The notes beneath the pieces are model-generated. The model saw nothing but the letters and a program-made list of their open reading frames with translations, was not told the DNA's origin and made no database searches. Below are positions 44,796-53,682 of a DNA stretch of 64,000 nt, piece by piece; positions within the stretch are counted from its first letter, which is position 1, and each line of letters starts with the position of its first letter. The stretch is taken from positions 4,103,001 through 4,167,000 of the forward strand of contig NZ_CP115543.1 of the NCBI RefSeq assembly GCF_031834615.1, read 5' to 3'. Source of the stretch: Stenotrophomonas aracearum. GTDB lineage: Bacteria > Pseudomonadota > Gammaproteobacteria > Xanthomonadales > Xanthomonadaceae. The position numbers and the translations under genes are program-made.

Positions 44796-45223
44796 TTTGC
44801 GTACGTACCCTTCAGCGCGACCCCTGCGAGGATGGCGCCGGCATAGCATTCGTAGTTGGTGGTGCTCTTGAATTCGTTCTTCTTGTAGTAGCTGACGATG
44901 TCGACCACGGCATTGGCGCCGCGCGACTTCGCGCCGTCCTGCAGGGCCTTCAGGGCCGACAGCGCCACCCAGTTGCAGGCCACCTCGTCGCTCTTGTTGG
45001 CGGCGTTGGTCTTCTTGTTGGTCACGTCTTCACCCATCCGCTGCTGGACGTTGACCTTTTCGCCGGCCAGGTAGAAACGCACGCTGCCGTCGATACCGGC
45101 GGCCTTGGCTTCAGGGGATTCGATCAGGCTGCGCAGCGACTGCTCGACACGGGTTTCACGGGCGTGGGCGGTGCTGGCGACGGTGAGCAGGGCGGCAGCG
45201 GCAAACAGGGCAAAACGACGCAT
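44786..45223 (-). CDS. Small exported protein of the type annotated as excinuclease-like
   Basis: The 145-aa protein has a signal peptide (MRRFALFAAAALLTVASTAHA, then RET) and a mature part with GANAVVDIVSYYKKNE, and a pair of Cys (CNW and ECY) that may form a disulfide. Relatives in xanthomonads are labelled excinuclease ATPase subunit, but there is no ATP-binding motif, so that label is not supported. The core recalls YbjQ-like small domains. It follows the last ketosynthase gene by 35 bp with a good SD (GGAGAAAG), so it may be the last gene of the pigment transcript. Confidence 0.75.
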   Translation of the reverse strand: MRRFALFAAAALLTVASTAHARETRVEQSLRSLIESPEAKAAGIDGSVRFYLAGEKVNVQQRMGEDVTNKKTNAANKSDEVACNWVALSALKALQDGAKSRGANAVVDIVSYYKKNEFKSTTNYECYAGAILAGVALKGTYAKVK

Positions 45224-45258
45224 TCAACTTTCTCCTTGTTGTAAGTCGGGGGTGTTGC

Positions 45259-46500
45259 TCAGTCCTGCCAGCGGCGGAAGATCAACGAGGTGTTGATGCC
45301 GCCGAAGGCGAAGTTGTTGCTCATCACGTACTCAGGCTGCATGAGGCGGCCTTCGCCCCGGATGAAATCCAGCGCGCCGCAGCGCGGGTCGACCTCGTGC
45401 AGGTTCAGGGTCGGGGCGAACCAGCCTTCGCGCATCATCTCGATGGTGACCCAGGCTTCGAACGCGCCGCAGGCGCCGAGCATGTGGCCGACATAGCTCT
45501 TCAGCGAACTGATCGGCATGCCCGCGCCGAATACCTGGGCGGTGGCCTGGGTTTCGGCGATGTCGCCGTGCTCGGTGGCGGTGCCGTGCGCGTTGACGTA
45601 GCCGATCTGGCCCGGTTCCAGGCCCGCATCTTCCAACGCCAGGCGCATGGCCTGGGCCATGGTGTCGGCGGTCGGCTGGGTGACGTGCTGGCCGTCGCTG
45701 TTGGTGCCATAGCCGACCACTTCGGCCAGGATGGTGGCGCCGCGCGCCTGCGCGTGCTCCAGCTCTTCCAGGATCAGGGTGCCGGCGCCTTCGCCCAGCA
45801 CCAGGCCATCGCGGTGCGCGTCGAACGGGCTGGGCGTGGTCTGCGGCGCATCGTTGCGCACGCTGGTGGCGAACAGGGTGTCGAACACCGCAGCAGCGGT
45901 GGCGTCGAGCTGTTCAGCGCCGCCGGTGACCATCACCGTCTGCTTGCCGCTGCGGATCGCTTCATAGCCCGACCCCACGCCCTGGCTGCCGGAGGTACAG
46001 GCGCTGGAGGTGGTGTAGACCCGCCCGGACAAGCCGAAGAACACGCCGATGTTCACCGGCGAGGTGTGGCTCATCATCTTCAGGTAGGTGGTGGCGCTGA
46101 TGCCTTCGGTGGTGTGGTCGTGCAGCATGCGGCCGAATTCGGCGGTGGCTTCGTGGCTGCCCGACGAGGAGCCGTAGGCCACGCCGGCCAGGCCGCTGCG
46201 CAGCACCGGGTGGCCGAGCAGGCCGGCCGCTTCCAGCGCCAGTTCGGTGGCGCGCACCGACATCACCGCCACCTTGCCCATGCTGCGGGTGGTCTTGCGG
46301 TTGTAGTTGGACGGCAGTTCGTAATCCTGCGCCGGCGCAGCCAGGCGGGTGTTCAGGCCATCGAACACTTCCCACTCCGGGATGTAGCGCACCGCGTTGC
46401 GCTGTTCATGCAGGCGCGTGCGGATGCTCGGCCAGTCGTTGCCCAGCGGACTGATCGCGGCGGCACCGGTGACCACCACGCGACGTTCGGGACCGCGCAT
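45259..46500 (-). CDS. Beta-ketoacyl-ACP synthase (aryl polyene, ApeR-like)
   Basis: The 413-aa FabF-type enzyme has catalytic Cys168 (TTSSACTSGSQG), His305 (VNAHGTATEHGD) and His339 (KSYVGHMLGACGA), so it is catalytically complete. In characterised aryl polyene loci the last KS of the operon (ApeR) starts chain extension, condensing the aromatic starter or first malonyl unit. Family and position (after KS-DH-KR) match. Its ATG abuts the end of the KR gene by 1 base, so translation is coupled. Confidence 0.9.
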   Translation of the reverse strand: MRGPERRVVVTGAAAISPLGNDWPSIRTRLHEQRNAVRYIPEWEVFDGLNTRLAAPAQDYELPSNYNRKTTRSMGKVAVMSVRATELALEAAGLLGHPVLRSGLAGVAYGSSSGSHEATAEFGRMLHDHTTEGISATTYLKMMSHTSPVNIGVFFGLSGRVYTTSSACTSGSQGVGSGYEAIRSGKQTVMVTGGAEQLDATAAAVFDTLFATSVRNDAPQTTPSPFDAHRDGLVLGEGAGTLILEELEHAQARGATILAEVVGYGTNSDGQHVTQPTADTMAQAMRLALEDAGLEPGQIGYVNAHGTATEHGDIAETQATAQVFGAGMPISSLKSYVGHMLGACGAFEAWVTIEMMREGWFAPTLNLHEVDPRCGALDFIRGEGRLMQPEYVMSNNFAFGGINTSLIFRRWQD

Positions 46501-47231
46501 CAGACCATGCCTCCGTTCACCGAAATCACCTGGCGGGTGATGTACCCGGCCGATTCGGACAACAGGAACGAGACCGCGTGCGCGACCTCGTCCGGCTGGC
46601 CCATGCGGCCGGCGGGAATGAGCTTGAGTGCGTGGTCGAGCACCTCCTGGTTGACCATCTCGGTCTCGATCAGGCCGGGTGCCACGCAGTTGACGGTGAT
46701 CGCGCGGCTGGCCAGTTCCAGTGCCAGCGCCTTGGTGGCGCCGATGATCCCGGCCTTGGCCGCACTGTAGTTGGTCTGGCCGCGGTTGCCGACCAGCCCC
46801 GAGACCGAGGACAGGGTGACGATGCGGCCGGGCCTGCGCCGCCGCACCATCGGCATCACCAGCGGGTGCAGCACGTTGTAGAAGCTGTCCAGGTTGGTGT
46901 GCACCACCGCGTCCCAGTCCTCGGCAGGCATGGCCGGGAACGCGCCATCACGTGCGATGCCGGCATTGCAGACCACGCCGTAATAGGTGCCGTGCGCCTC
47001 GATGTCCGCTTCCAGCGCGGTACGCGCAGCGTCGCGGTCGGAGACGTCGAACACCAGCACGCGCGCCTGCCGACCCAGTGCCTGGATCTGCGCGACTACC
47101 TGCTGTGCTTCCTCGACACGGCTGCGGCAATGCACCACCACGTCGAAGCCGTCGCGCGCGATTCGCAGCGCCACGGCGCGGCCGATGCCCCGGCTGGCGC
47201 CGGTCACCAGCACGGTCAAGTTCCCTGTCAT
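46500..47231 (-). CDS. 3-oxoacyl-ACP reductase, FabG type (ApeQ-like)
   Basis: The 243-aa SDR reduces the beta-keto group of the ACP-bound polyene with NADPH. Motifs are TGASRGIGRAVALRIA (cofactor site), NAGIARDGAF, Ser in LSSVSGLVG, and YSAAKAGIIGATKALA with catalytic Tyr and Lys. The C-terminus YITRQVISVNGG is FabG-like. It overlaps the dehydratase gene by 4 bp. Confidence 0.9.
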   Translation of the reverse strand: MTGNLTVLVTGASRGIGRAVALRIARDGFDVVVHCRSRVEEAQQVVAQIQALGRQARVLVFDVSDRDAARTALEADIEAHGTYYGVVCNAGIARDGAFPAMPAEDWDAVVHTNLDSFYNVLHPLVMPMVRRRRPGRIVTLSSVSGLVGNRGQTNYSAAKAGIIGATKALALELASRAITVNCVAPGLIETEMVNQEVLDHALKLIPAGRMGQPDEVAHAVSFLLSESAGYITRQVISVNGGMV

Positions 47232-47683
47232 GCCTCTCCACTCTCCAGATAGGCCATTGCATCGCGTGGTTCGAACACCGATACGTTGGCGACCGCCAAT
47301 TCAACATCGCCTGCCAGGATCCGGCAGGCAAACATGCCCAGGCCATTTTCGCCCATCAGCTCGCACTGTGCCTCCACCCGCAGGCAGGTGCCCGGCGTGA
47401 AGGCCGGCTGGTGGGCGGTGTAGCGCCGCGTGCCGAGCAGGAACCCGATCGAGGGTTCGCGCCCTTCGGCGCGGGCCCGGCATCCGGCCCAGGCCGCAAT
47501 CGCCTGCGCCATGTACTCCACGCCGACCCACGCCGGCACGCCGTCGGGGCCGGAGAACAGGCCCTGCGCGGGCACGTCCACCTCGACCACGATGGATTCG
47601 GGCTGCCAGTCGATGACCCGGTCGACCAGGCGCAGGCTGTCGCGGTGCGGCAGCACGCTTTCGATATCGGTGGGAAGCTGCAT
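47228..47683 (-). CDS. 3-hydroxyacyl-ACP dehydratase (ApeP-like hotdog)
   Basis: The 151-aa single hotdog protein has VLPHRDSLRLVDRVIDW (the FabA/FabZ-like active-site His lies in LPHR) and VEYMAQAIAAWAG on the central helix. In aryl polyene systems ApeP works as a heterocomplex with ApeI; here the ApeI equivalent is fused to the ligase. ATG 47683 is chosen because DIESVLPHRD is the conserved start; only 2 bp separate it from the KS gene. Confidence 0.87.
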   Translation of the reverse strand: MQLPTDIESVLPHRDSLRLVDRVIDWQPESIVVEVDVPAQGLFSGPDGVPAWVGVEYMAQAIAAWAGCRARAEGREPSIGFLLGTRRYTAHQPAFTPGTCLRVEAQCELMGENGLGMFACRILAGDVELAVANVSVFEPRDAMAYLESGEA

Positions 47684-47685
47684 GC

Positions 47686-48873
47686 TCAACCCCGTGCCAG
47701 CGCCAGCACGGCATTGCTGCCGCCGAACGCGAAGGAATGGCTGAGCACGTGCTGCAGCGGGTGCGACGCGCGCGTGCCCGGGGCGACCAGGGCCAGCGTC
47801 GGCAATGCGTCGTCGGCCTCGCCGTCCCACCAGTGGGTGGGCAGGCGCTGGTCCGGATTGTCGGCCAGGGTCATCCAGCACAGCGCGGCTTCAATCGCAC
47901 CGGAGGCCCCCAGGGTGTGCCCGGTCAGCGGCTTGGTCGAACTGGCCGGCACCTCGGTGCCCAGCACCTGCGCCACGGCCACGCTCTCCATGGCGTCGTT
48001 GTGACCGGTGGCGGTGCCATGCAGGTTCACATAGTCGACCTGCTGCGGCACCAGTCCGGCGCGGTCCAGTGCCTGCTGCATGGCATCGATGGCGCCGCGC
48101 GCCTGCGGGTCGGGCGCGGACATGTGATGCGCGTCGGACGACTCGCCCCAGCCCGACAGCCGCACCGGGCCCGGTTCGCGGGTCATCAGGAACAGGGCCG
48201 CGCCCTCACCGATGTTGATGCCGTTGCGGTGCCGCGAGAACGGGTTGCAGCGCGCCGCCGAGACCGACTCCAGCGCGCAGAAGCCGGCCACGGTGAAGCG
48301 GCACAGCGAGTCGGCGCCGCCGGCCACCACGGCGTCGACGACCCCGGCACGCAGCAGCCGCGCCGCCGACATCAGCGCCTTGGCGCTGGACGAACAGGCG
48401 GTGGAAATGGTCCAGGACGGCCCGGCGCTGCCGATGCGCTCGCGCACGAAGCGGGCCGAAGTGCCCATTTCCTGCTGCGCATAGTGGAAGTCATCGGGCC
48501 AGCGGCCTTCGTCGGCCTGCATGCGCAGGGCGTTCTCCGACTCGCCGATCCCCGAGGTGCTGGTGCCGATGATCACCGCCACGCGGTCGGCACCGTACTG
48601 CCTGATCGCCGCGTCCACGGCCGGGCGGATCTGCAGCAGCGCACCTTCCAGCAGCGCGTTGTTGCGCCCGCGCAGCGCCACCGGCAGGTCCGACAGGTCC
48701 GGCAGCGGGTCGGCCACCTCACCCAGCGCCAAGGTGCGCCCGGGGATCATCTGGTCGTTGTCACGGAGGCCACCGGGCTGGTCGGCGAACAGGCCGTCGC
48801 GCACCTGCGCGCGCCCACTGCCGAGTGCGCAGACCACGCCCAGCTCATTCAGATATACCGCCGTACTACTCAC
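47686..48873 (-). CDS. Beta-ketoacyl-ACP synthase (aryl polyene elongating KS, ApeO-like)
   Basis: The 395-aa ketosynthase has Cys160 (ISTACSSSAKAL), His285 (VNLHGTATGHND) and His319 (KPLTGHTLGASGA). Known ApeO forms a heterodimer with the chain length factor ApeC and carries out the repeated condensations; the gene at 60901 encodes that partner here. It overlaps the DUF3261 lipoprotein gene by 4 bp. Confidence 0.9.
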   Translation of the reverse strand: MSSTAVYLNELGVVCALGSGRAQVRDGLFADQPGGLRDNDQMIPGRTLALGEVADPLPDLSDLPVALRGRNNALLEGALLQIRPAVDAAIRQYGADRVAVIIGTSTSGIGESENALRMQADEGRWPDDFHYAQQEMGTSARFVRERIGSAGPSWTISTACSSSAKALMSAARLLRAGVVDAVVAGGADSLCRFTVAGFCALESVSAARCNPFSRHRNGINIGEGAALFLMTREPGPVRLSGWGESSDAHHMSAPDPQARGAIDAMQQALDRAGLVPQQVDYVNLHGTATGHNDAMESVAVAQVLGTEVPASSTKPLTGHTLGASGAIEAALCWMTLADNPDQRLPTHWWDGEADDALPTLALVAPGTRASHPLQHVLSHSFAFGGSNAVLALARG

Positions 48874-49421
48874 GATTCCGCCTGTCCCATGTCCAACGAT
48901 TCGATGACCAGTTCATAGCCTTCGGCCAGGTTGCGCAGGCGCACGCGGCCGTTTTCCAGCGGTTCCAGCACCAGCCAGGCCTTGCCGTCCTGCTCCAGGC
49001 GACGCCTACCGCCGTCCTCGACCAGCGTCCATCCGGACGGCAGCGCCGCCCGGATGGCATCGGCCGGCCACAGCGCGAACTGAAGGTCGTCCAGCACGCG
49101 CTCGCCGCGCACCTGCGGTGGCAGCCAGGGTGCGCGGGTCTGTTCCAGCGTATGCCCGTCCCAGACCATGCGCACGCCGGTCTGTCCCATCGCCTGCACC
49201 GCCAGCCTGACCTGTTCGCCATCGGCTTCAAGCAGTGCGTCGAGCTCGCGTTCGTGACTGCCGAAGCGGAACTGCAGGCGCTGCTGCAGCTGCAACGGCT
49301 GCGCCAGCGCCGAGGGTGGCAGCTGCAGGGTCGGCAGCTGCACCCGCGGCACGGGCATGCGGGTGCTGGCGCAGGCGGCCAGCAGCAGGCACAACAGCAG
49401 GGTCAGGATCAGGCGCTGCAC
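48870..49421 (-). CDS. DUF3261 outer-membrane lipoprotein (ApeN-like)
   Basis: The 183-aa protein has a lipoprotein signal (LILTLLLCLLLAACAS, Cys near residue 15). The mature part has the DUF3261 pattern (MVWDGHTLEQTRAPWLPPQV and LQFALWPADAIRAAL). It is a constant member of aryl polyene loci and may work with the LolA-like protein in placing the product in the outer membrane. GTG 49421 is chosen because it puts the hydrophobic signal at the N-terminus; longer starts lie deep in the upstream gene. Overlap with that gene is 13 bp. Confidence 0.85.
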   Translation of the reverse strand: MQRLILTLLLCLLLAACASTRMPVPRVQLPTLQLPPSALAQPLQLQQRLQFRFGSHERELDALLEADGEQVRLAVQAMGQTGVRMVWDGHTLEQTRAPWLPPQVRGERVLDDLQFALWPADAIRAALPSGWTLVEDGGRRRLEQDGKAWLVLEPLENGRVRLRNLAEGYELVIESLDMGQAES

Positions 49422-50662
49422 AGTTCCTCCAGCACCCGCAGGCGACGACCGCTGTCGTCGGCCACGTACGGATTGTTCGTGTCCCAGGCATAGCCGGCCA
49501 GGATCGAGGAGATCATGCGGCGGATCTCGGGCTGCTGGTCGGGATGGTAGATGATTTTCTGGAAGCCACCGGCGTACCACGCTTCGACGAAGCGGCGGAA
49601 GGTCTTCACGCCGGCGCGCAGCGGAATCGCGAACTCGCGCTCCCAGTCCACCTGTTCACCGGCATGGCGGCGGGCCAGGCAGTCGCTGGCCAGCTGCGCC
49701 GACTTGAAGGCGATGGTCACGCCGGAGGAAAACACCGGGTCGAGGAACTCGCCGGCATTGCCCAGCAGCGCGTAGCCCTCGCCCCACAGCGAGCTGACGT
49801 TGGCCGAGTAGCCGGTGATGGTGCGCACCGGCAGCACCGCCCACTCCGCGTCCTTGAGCAGGCGGGTCAGGTTGGGATCTTCGCCGACGATGGCCTGCAG
49901 CTTCTCCAGGTCGGTACCGGTGTACTTCTCGAAGAAGCTCGGCTCGGCGACCACGCCCAGCGAACAGCAGCCGTTGGAGAACGGAATGGTCCAGTACCAC
50001 ACGTCCACGTATTCGGGATGGGTGGTGATCAGGATCTTGTTGCGGTCGAAGCCGGCGTCGGCCGGGATGTTGTCGCGCACGTGGCAGAAGATCGCGCCAC
50101 GCACCGGGAAGTTCGACGGCGACTCCAGCTTGAGCAGCCGTGGCAGCAGGCGCGCGAAGCCGCTGGCGTCGAGGATGAAACCGGCTTCGATGGTGTACTC
50201 GCTGCCGTCCGGGCGGCGCACCTGGACGCGGGCCGGGCTGCCCGGTTCGACCGAGAGCACTTCATCGCCGAAGCGCAGGGTGGTGCCCATGCGCTCGGCG
50301 CCGCGCGCGAGCACGTCGTCGAAGTTGGCGCGCTGTACCTGGTAGGTGGTGCCCCAGCCTGGTGAGAACTTGTCGCGGAAGTCGAATTCGGTGGTGCGCT
50401 CGCCACGCACGAACGCCGCGCCGTTCTTGTACTGGAAGCCGGCTTCCACCACATCCTGCAGCAGGCCGGCCGCTTCGATGTATTCCATGCTCTGCGGCAG
50501 CAGGCTCTCGCCGATGGAGAAGCGCGGGAACTGCTGGCGCTCCAGCATCAGCACCTGGCGGCCCTGCTTGCGGAGCATGGCAGCGGCAACCGAACCGGCA
50601 GGACCGGCGCCGATCACGAGGATTTCAGTTTTTTCCAGTGCTGCGTTCATCGATGCATCCAT
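49409..50662 (-). CDS. FAD-dependent oxidoreductase/halogenase-like enzyme
   Basis: The 417-aa flavoprotein has GAGPAGSVAAAML (FAD site), FPRFSIGESLLPQSM and a conserved Lys in FQYKNGAAF (about residue 79), then WYWTIP (about 222-227), which fits the WxWxIP signature of flavin-dependent halogenases. Xanthomonadins are brominated aryl polyenes, so ring or chain halogenation of the pigment is the natural proposal. It lies between the exporter and DUF3261 genes, where plain ape loci have no such gene. ATG 50662 is used; ATG 50650 is an alternative. An oxygenase role cannot be excluded. Confidence 0.82.
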   Translation of the reverse strand: MDASMNAALEKTEILVIGAGPAGSVAAAMLRKQGRQVLMLERQQFPRFSIGESLLPQSMEYIEAAGLLQDVVEAGFQYKNGAAFVRGERTTEFDFRDKFSPGWGTTYQVQRANFDDVLARGAERMGTTLRFGDEVLSVEPGSPARVQVRRPDGSEYTIEAGFILDASGFARLLPRLLKLESPSNFPVRGAIFCHVRDNIPADAGFDRNKILITTHPEYVDVWYWTIPFSNGCCSLGVVAEPSFFEKYTGTDLEKLQAIVGEDPNLTRLLKDAEWAVLPVRTITGYSANVSSLWGEGYALLGNAGEFLDPVFSSGVTIAFKSAQLASDCLARRHAGEQVDWEREFAIPLRAGVKTFRRFVEAWYAGGFQKIIYHPDQQPEIRRMISSILAGYAWDTNNPYVADDSGRRLRVLEELCSA

Positions 50663-50693
50663 GATCAAGACAAAAGGGCTTCGGCGCGGTCGC

Positions 50694-53063
50694 TCAGTGC
50701 GGTGCGTCGTGCGGTTGAGGACGGAACAGCGGCGAGATCAGCCAGACCAGGCCGATGCCGAACAACAGGGTGAGACCGAATGCGCGCAGCGCCGGGGTCG
50801 CCGACAGGCCGAGCAGGCCGAACGACAGCCAGGTGCTGGCCGCGCCCACGCACACCGCCAGCCACGCACTGGCGTCGCCGCGGTGTTCGACCAGGAAGAT
50901 GCCGTAGTCGATGCCCATGCCCAGCAGCAGCATCAGCGCCAGCACATTGAACAGCTGCAACGGCTGGCCGAACAGGCCGAGCAGGCCCAGGGTGAGCGCA
51001 CCGGCGGCCAGGGTCGGAGCGAACACGCGCCAGGCCTGGGCGCGGTAACGCCAGTACAGCACCGCGAACACCAGCACGATGCCAACCAGCAGCAGCGCGC
51101 TCATCAGCTTGCGGTAGTGCTTGAGCAATGCGGAGAAATCGGCAGTGCGGTCGACCCAGCGTACACCGTCGATGCCGGTGGCCTGCGCTTCCAGCAGGCT
51201 CAGCGCGTCGGCGCGTGAGAGGTCGTCGACCATCACCACCGAGGCCATGCCCTGCCCCACTTCACCCAACCACAGGTGCCGGAACGGCATCGACGCCGGC
51301 GAGGCCAGGAACGCGTCGGCCTGCAGGTCCTGCGCGGCGTAAGCCGGTCGTTCCAGGCTTTCGCCGACCGTGTCGCCCACGGCAGCCAGCACCTGCGGTT
51401 CCACTTGTGCGGTCAGCGCAGCGTCGGCGTGCTGCCGCTGCACCGATGGCAGCCACTCGCTGAGGGCGCGATAGCCGCCGATCTGCTTGTCCGCCGACAG
51501 CACGCGCAGGCGGGCGACCAGGGCTTCCTCGCGCTCCAGTACCTGCTCGGCGCTGTCGCCCTGCACCAGATAGAACTGCGCGGGGCTGGGCATGCCCAGC
51601 ATCTGGCTGATGCGGATCTGCTGGCTGATCAGCGACATCGGCGAGGACTGCAGGCTGCGCAGGTCGTCGTTGGGCTGCAGGCGCAGCATGCCCACGGCGG
51701 AAACCACCACCACTGCGCCGAGGAACAGGGCTACCGGGCGACGTCCGTGCAGGCGCGGCCAGCGCTCCAGCGTGGCGCCGAGCCAGCGTGCGAAGCGGGT
51801 GCTGCGGATCTCGCCGCCGTCCAGCCACGGGAACCAGAAGATCACCGTGAGGAAGGCCGCGGCCAGGCCCACCACCGAGAACAACGCCATCTGCCGCAGA
51901 CCCGGGAATGGAGCCAGGCCAAGCGCCAGGTAGGCGAGCGCGCTGGTCAGCAATGCCAGCCACAACCCCGGCAGCAGGTGCCGCAGCAGCTTCCAGCGAC
52001 GGTCGGCCGGTTCGGCCTGGCGCGAAGCGAACCAGTGGATGCCGTAGTCCTCGGCCACGCCGACCAGCGAGGCGCCGAACACCAGGGTCAGCACGTGCAC
52101 CTTGCCGAACACCAGGACCGTCACCGCCAGCGCCACGCCGCAGCCGATCAGCAGCGAGGCGCCGACCAGCAGGATCGGCCGCAGCGAGCGGAACGCCAGC
52201 CACACCAGCAGCAGCACCGCCGCCAGCGAACCCCAGCCGATCGTATTGATTTCGCGGTTGGCCTGCACCGCTGCTGCTTCCGCATGCAGGGGTACGCCGG
52301 CGCGCAGCACGTCCAGGCCGGGCGCCTGTTTGCTCGCCGCTGCGGTGGCGGCGTCCAGCAACAGGTCGATATGGCGTTCGCCGTCCAGCTGGAAGGCCGA
52401 CCCGGTGGTTTCGAACTGGAGTACCGACCAGTGCTTGCCGTCGGCTTCAAGCAGCCCGTCATCGCCCATGCGCAGGCCAGAGCCCACTGCGCGTTCCTGC
52501 CACCACTGCGGCCACAGCGACAACGGGTCCTGCCGCCATTCGGTCAGGCGCGGTGCGCCCATCGGACCGTACAGCGCGGCCAGCGCAGACTCGGACAGGC
52601 TTTCGGCGGATTCGTCCTGCAGGCGCTGGCGCTGCTGATCCGTAAGCAGGCGGTCGCGATAGGGCGCGTAGAACACGCGCGCCTGGTCGAACCAGCCTTC
52701 GATGGAGCCGGCCTCCCGTAGAGCGGGGCTCTGCCCCGCTTCCGTCATCGCCTCGGACACCGCATCGCGGAACGCCTGCTCGGCGGCCTTGGTCCGTGCT
52801 GCGTCGGCGCTACCCAGCATCACTACGACCTGGCGTGCATTGGCGTCGGCGATGCGGCGGGTCACGTCCGAGAGCAGGCGGTCATGCGCATCCTGCGGCA
52901 ACAGCGCCAGGATATCGGTGTCGATCCGTGATTCCTGCTGCCACAACTGCCACTGCTGCACGCCCAGGCCGATCAGCACCAGCAGCCAGGCCACGGCCAG
53001 CCAGCGCCAGGCACGCTGCAGGCGACCGTTCTCGCGCCACGCCGAACTCAACGCCTCATTCAA
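50694..53063 (-). CDS. MMPL/RND-family exporter (ApeM-like)
   Basis: The 789-aa inner-membrane protein has twelve helices in two halves: TM1 near residues 20-40, a large periplasmic loop, a bundle from about 250-430, a second loop and a bundle from about 660-780. It resembles MmpL and hopanoid transporters and probably moves the polyene-carrying lipid or glycolipid across the periplasm with the LolA-like protein. A SMAG palindrome lies in frame near residue 110 (AEAGQSPALREAG at 52718-52740). It overlaps the LolA-like gene by 8 bp. Confidence 0.9.
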   Translation of the reverse strand: MNEALSSAWRENGRLQRAWRWLAVAWLLVLIGLGVQQWQLWQQESRIDTDILALLPQDAHDRLLSDVTRRIADANARQVVVMLGSADAARTKAAEQAFRDAVSEAMTEAGQSPALREAGSIEGWFDQARVFYAPYRDRLLTDQQRQRLQDESAESLSESALAALYGPMGAPRLTEWRQDPLSLWPQWWQERAVGSGLRMGDDGLLEADGKHWSVLQFETTGSAFQLDGERHIDLLLDAATAAASKQAPGLDVLRAGVPLHAEAAAVQANREINTIGWGSLAAVLLLVWLAFRSLRPILLVGASLLIGCGVALAVTVLVFGKVHVLTLVFGASLVGVAEDYGIHWFASRQAEPADRRWKLLRHLLPGLWLALLTSALAYLALGLAPFPGLRQMALFSVVGLAAAFLTVIFWFPWLDGGEIRSTRFARWLGATLERWPRLHGRRPVALFLGAVVVVSAVGMLRLQPNDDLRSLQSSPMSLISQQIRISQMLGMPSPAQFYLVQGDSAEQVLEREEALVARLRVLSADKQIGGYRALSEWLPSVQRQHADAALTAQVEPQVLAAVGDTVGESLERPAYAAQDLQADAFLASPASMPFRHLWLGEVGQGMASVVMVDDLSRADALSLLEAQATGIDGVRWVDRTADFSALLKHYRKLMSALLLVGIVLVFAVLYWRYRAQAWRVFAPTLAAGALTLGLLGLFGQPLQLFNVLALMLLLGMGIDYGIFLVEHRGDASAWLAVCVGAASTWLSFGLLGLSATPALRAFGLTLLFGIGLVWLISPLFRPQPHDAPH
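52718..52740 (+). repeat. SMAG-type palindrome inside the exporter gene
   Basis: GTAG followed by AGCGGGGC/GCCCCGCT, the same layout as the intergenic SMAGs. On the minus strand it is read in frame as part of a periplasmic loop (GQSPAL) without a stop. Confidence 0.7.
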
Positions 53064-53682
53064 ACCGGCGGCCCTCGTCGGCGCTCAACTGCGCCGGGGT
53101 TTCGCTCAGGGCGGCAAAGTGGATGCGGGTAACGTCCTGGTTGGCTTCGGTGATCTGCACCTCGCGCACGTAGCGGTCGCCGCTCAGGCTGAGCGCGCTG
53201 AACACCTTGGCCAGCATCGCCGAGCGTGGGGTCAGCTGCATGCGCCAGCCGTTGTCCGGCAGCGCCTCCACCTTGACTACGAACTGCGCCGACAGCGCCT
53301 GTGCGTCGCCGCTCATCAGCGCGAACATGATCGCGTTGACCGAGCGCATCGCCGGCTGCTGGCGGCCGTCCAGTTCGACCCGGCTGCTGCCGTCGCGCTG
53401 GCGGCTGAGGATGCGGTCGCGGGTGACCACCACTTCGGAGGGGAACGGCTTGAGCGTGGTCCAGATCACGCCGCGATCCTGGGCCAGCACGAAGCGGCCC
53501 TGCGAACGCAGCGGGTTCTTGAAACCGGCCACCTGCTTGTCCTGGTTGAACTCGCCGCGCAGCACGCCCACCTTGGCTACGCGCTGCTTGACCAGGTCGA
53601 CGTCTGCACCGGGCGCGGCGAACGCCGGCGCGCACACGGCCAGCAGCAACAGCACGCCCAGCGTGCGCAGGAAACGGTTCAT
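53056..53682 (-). CDS. LolA-like periplasmic lipoprotein/lipid carrier (ApeL-like)
   Basis: The 208-aa protein has a signal peptide (FLRTLGVLLLLAVCAPAFA) and a LolA-type half-barrel: GEFNQDKQVAGFKNPLRSQG, then GRFVLAQDRGVIWTT. In aryl polyene loci such carriers pair with the MMPL exporter and likely ferry the lipid-linked pigment to the outer membrane. ATG 53682 places the signal at the N-terminus; it overlaps the thioesterase gene by 4 bp and the exporter gene by 8 bp. Confidence 0.87.
   Translation of the reverse strand: MNRFLRTLGVLLLLAVCAPAFAAPGADVDLVKQRVAKVGVLRGEFNQDKQVAGFKNPLRSQGRFVLAQDRGVIWTTLKPFPSEVVVTRDRILSRQRDGSSRVELDGRQQPAMRSVNAIMFALMSGDAQALSAQFVVKVEALPDNGWRMQLTPRSAMLAKVFSALSLSGDRYVREVQITEANQDVTRIHFAALSETPAQLSADEGRRFE

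Noticed and set aside
44786..45223. Excinuclease ATPase subunit
   Set aside because: No Walker motifs, only 145 aa with a signal peptide.
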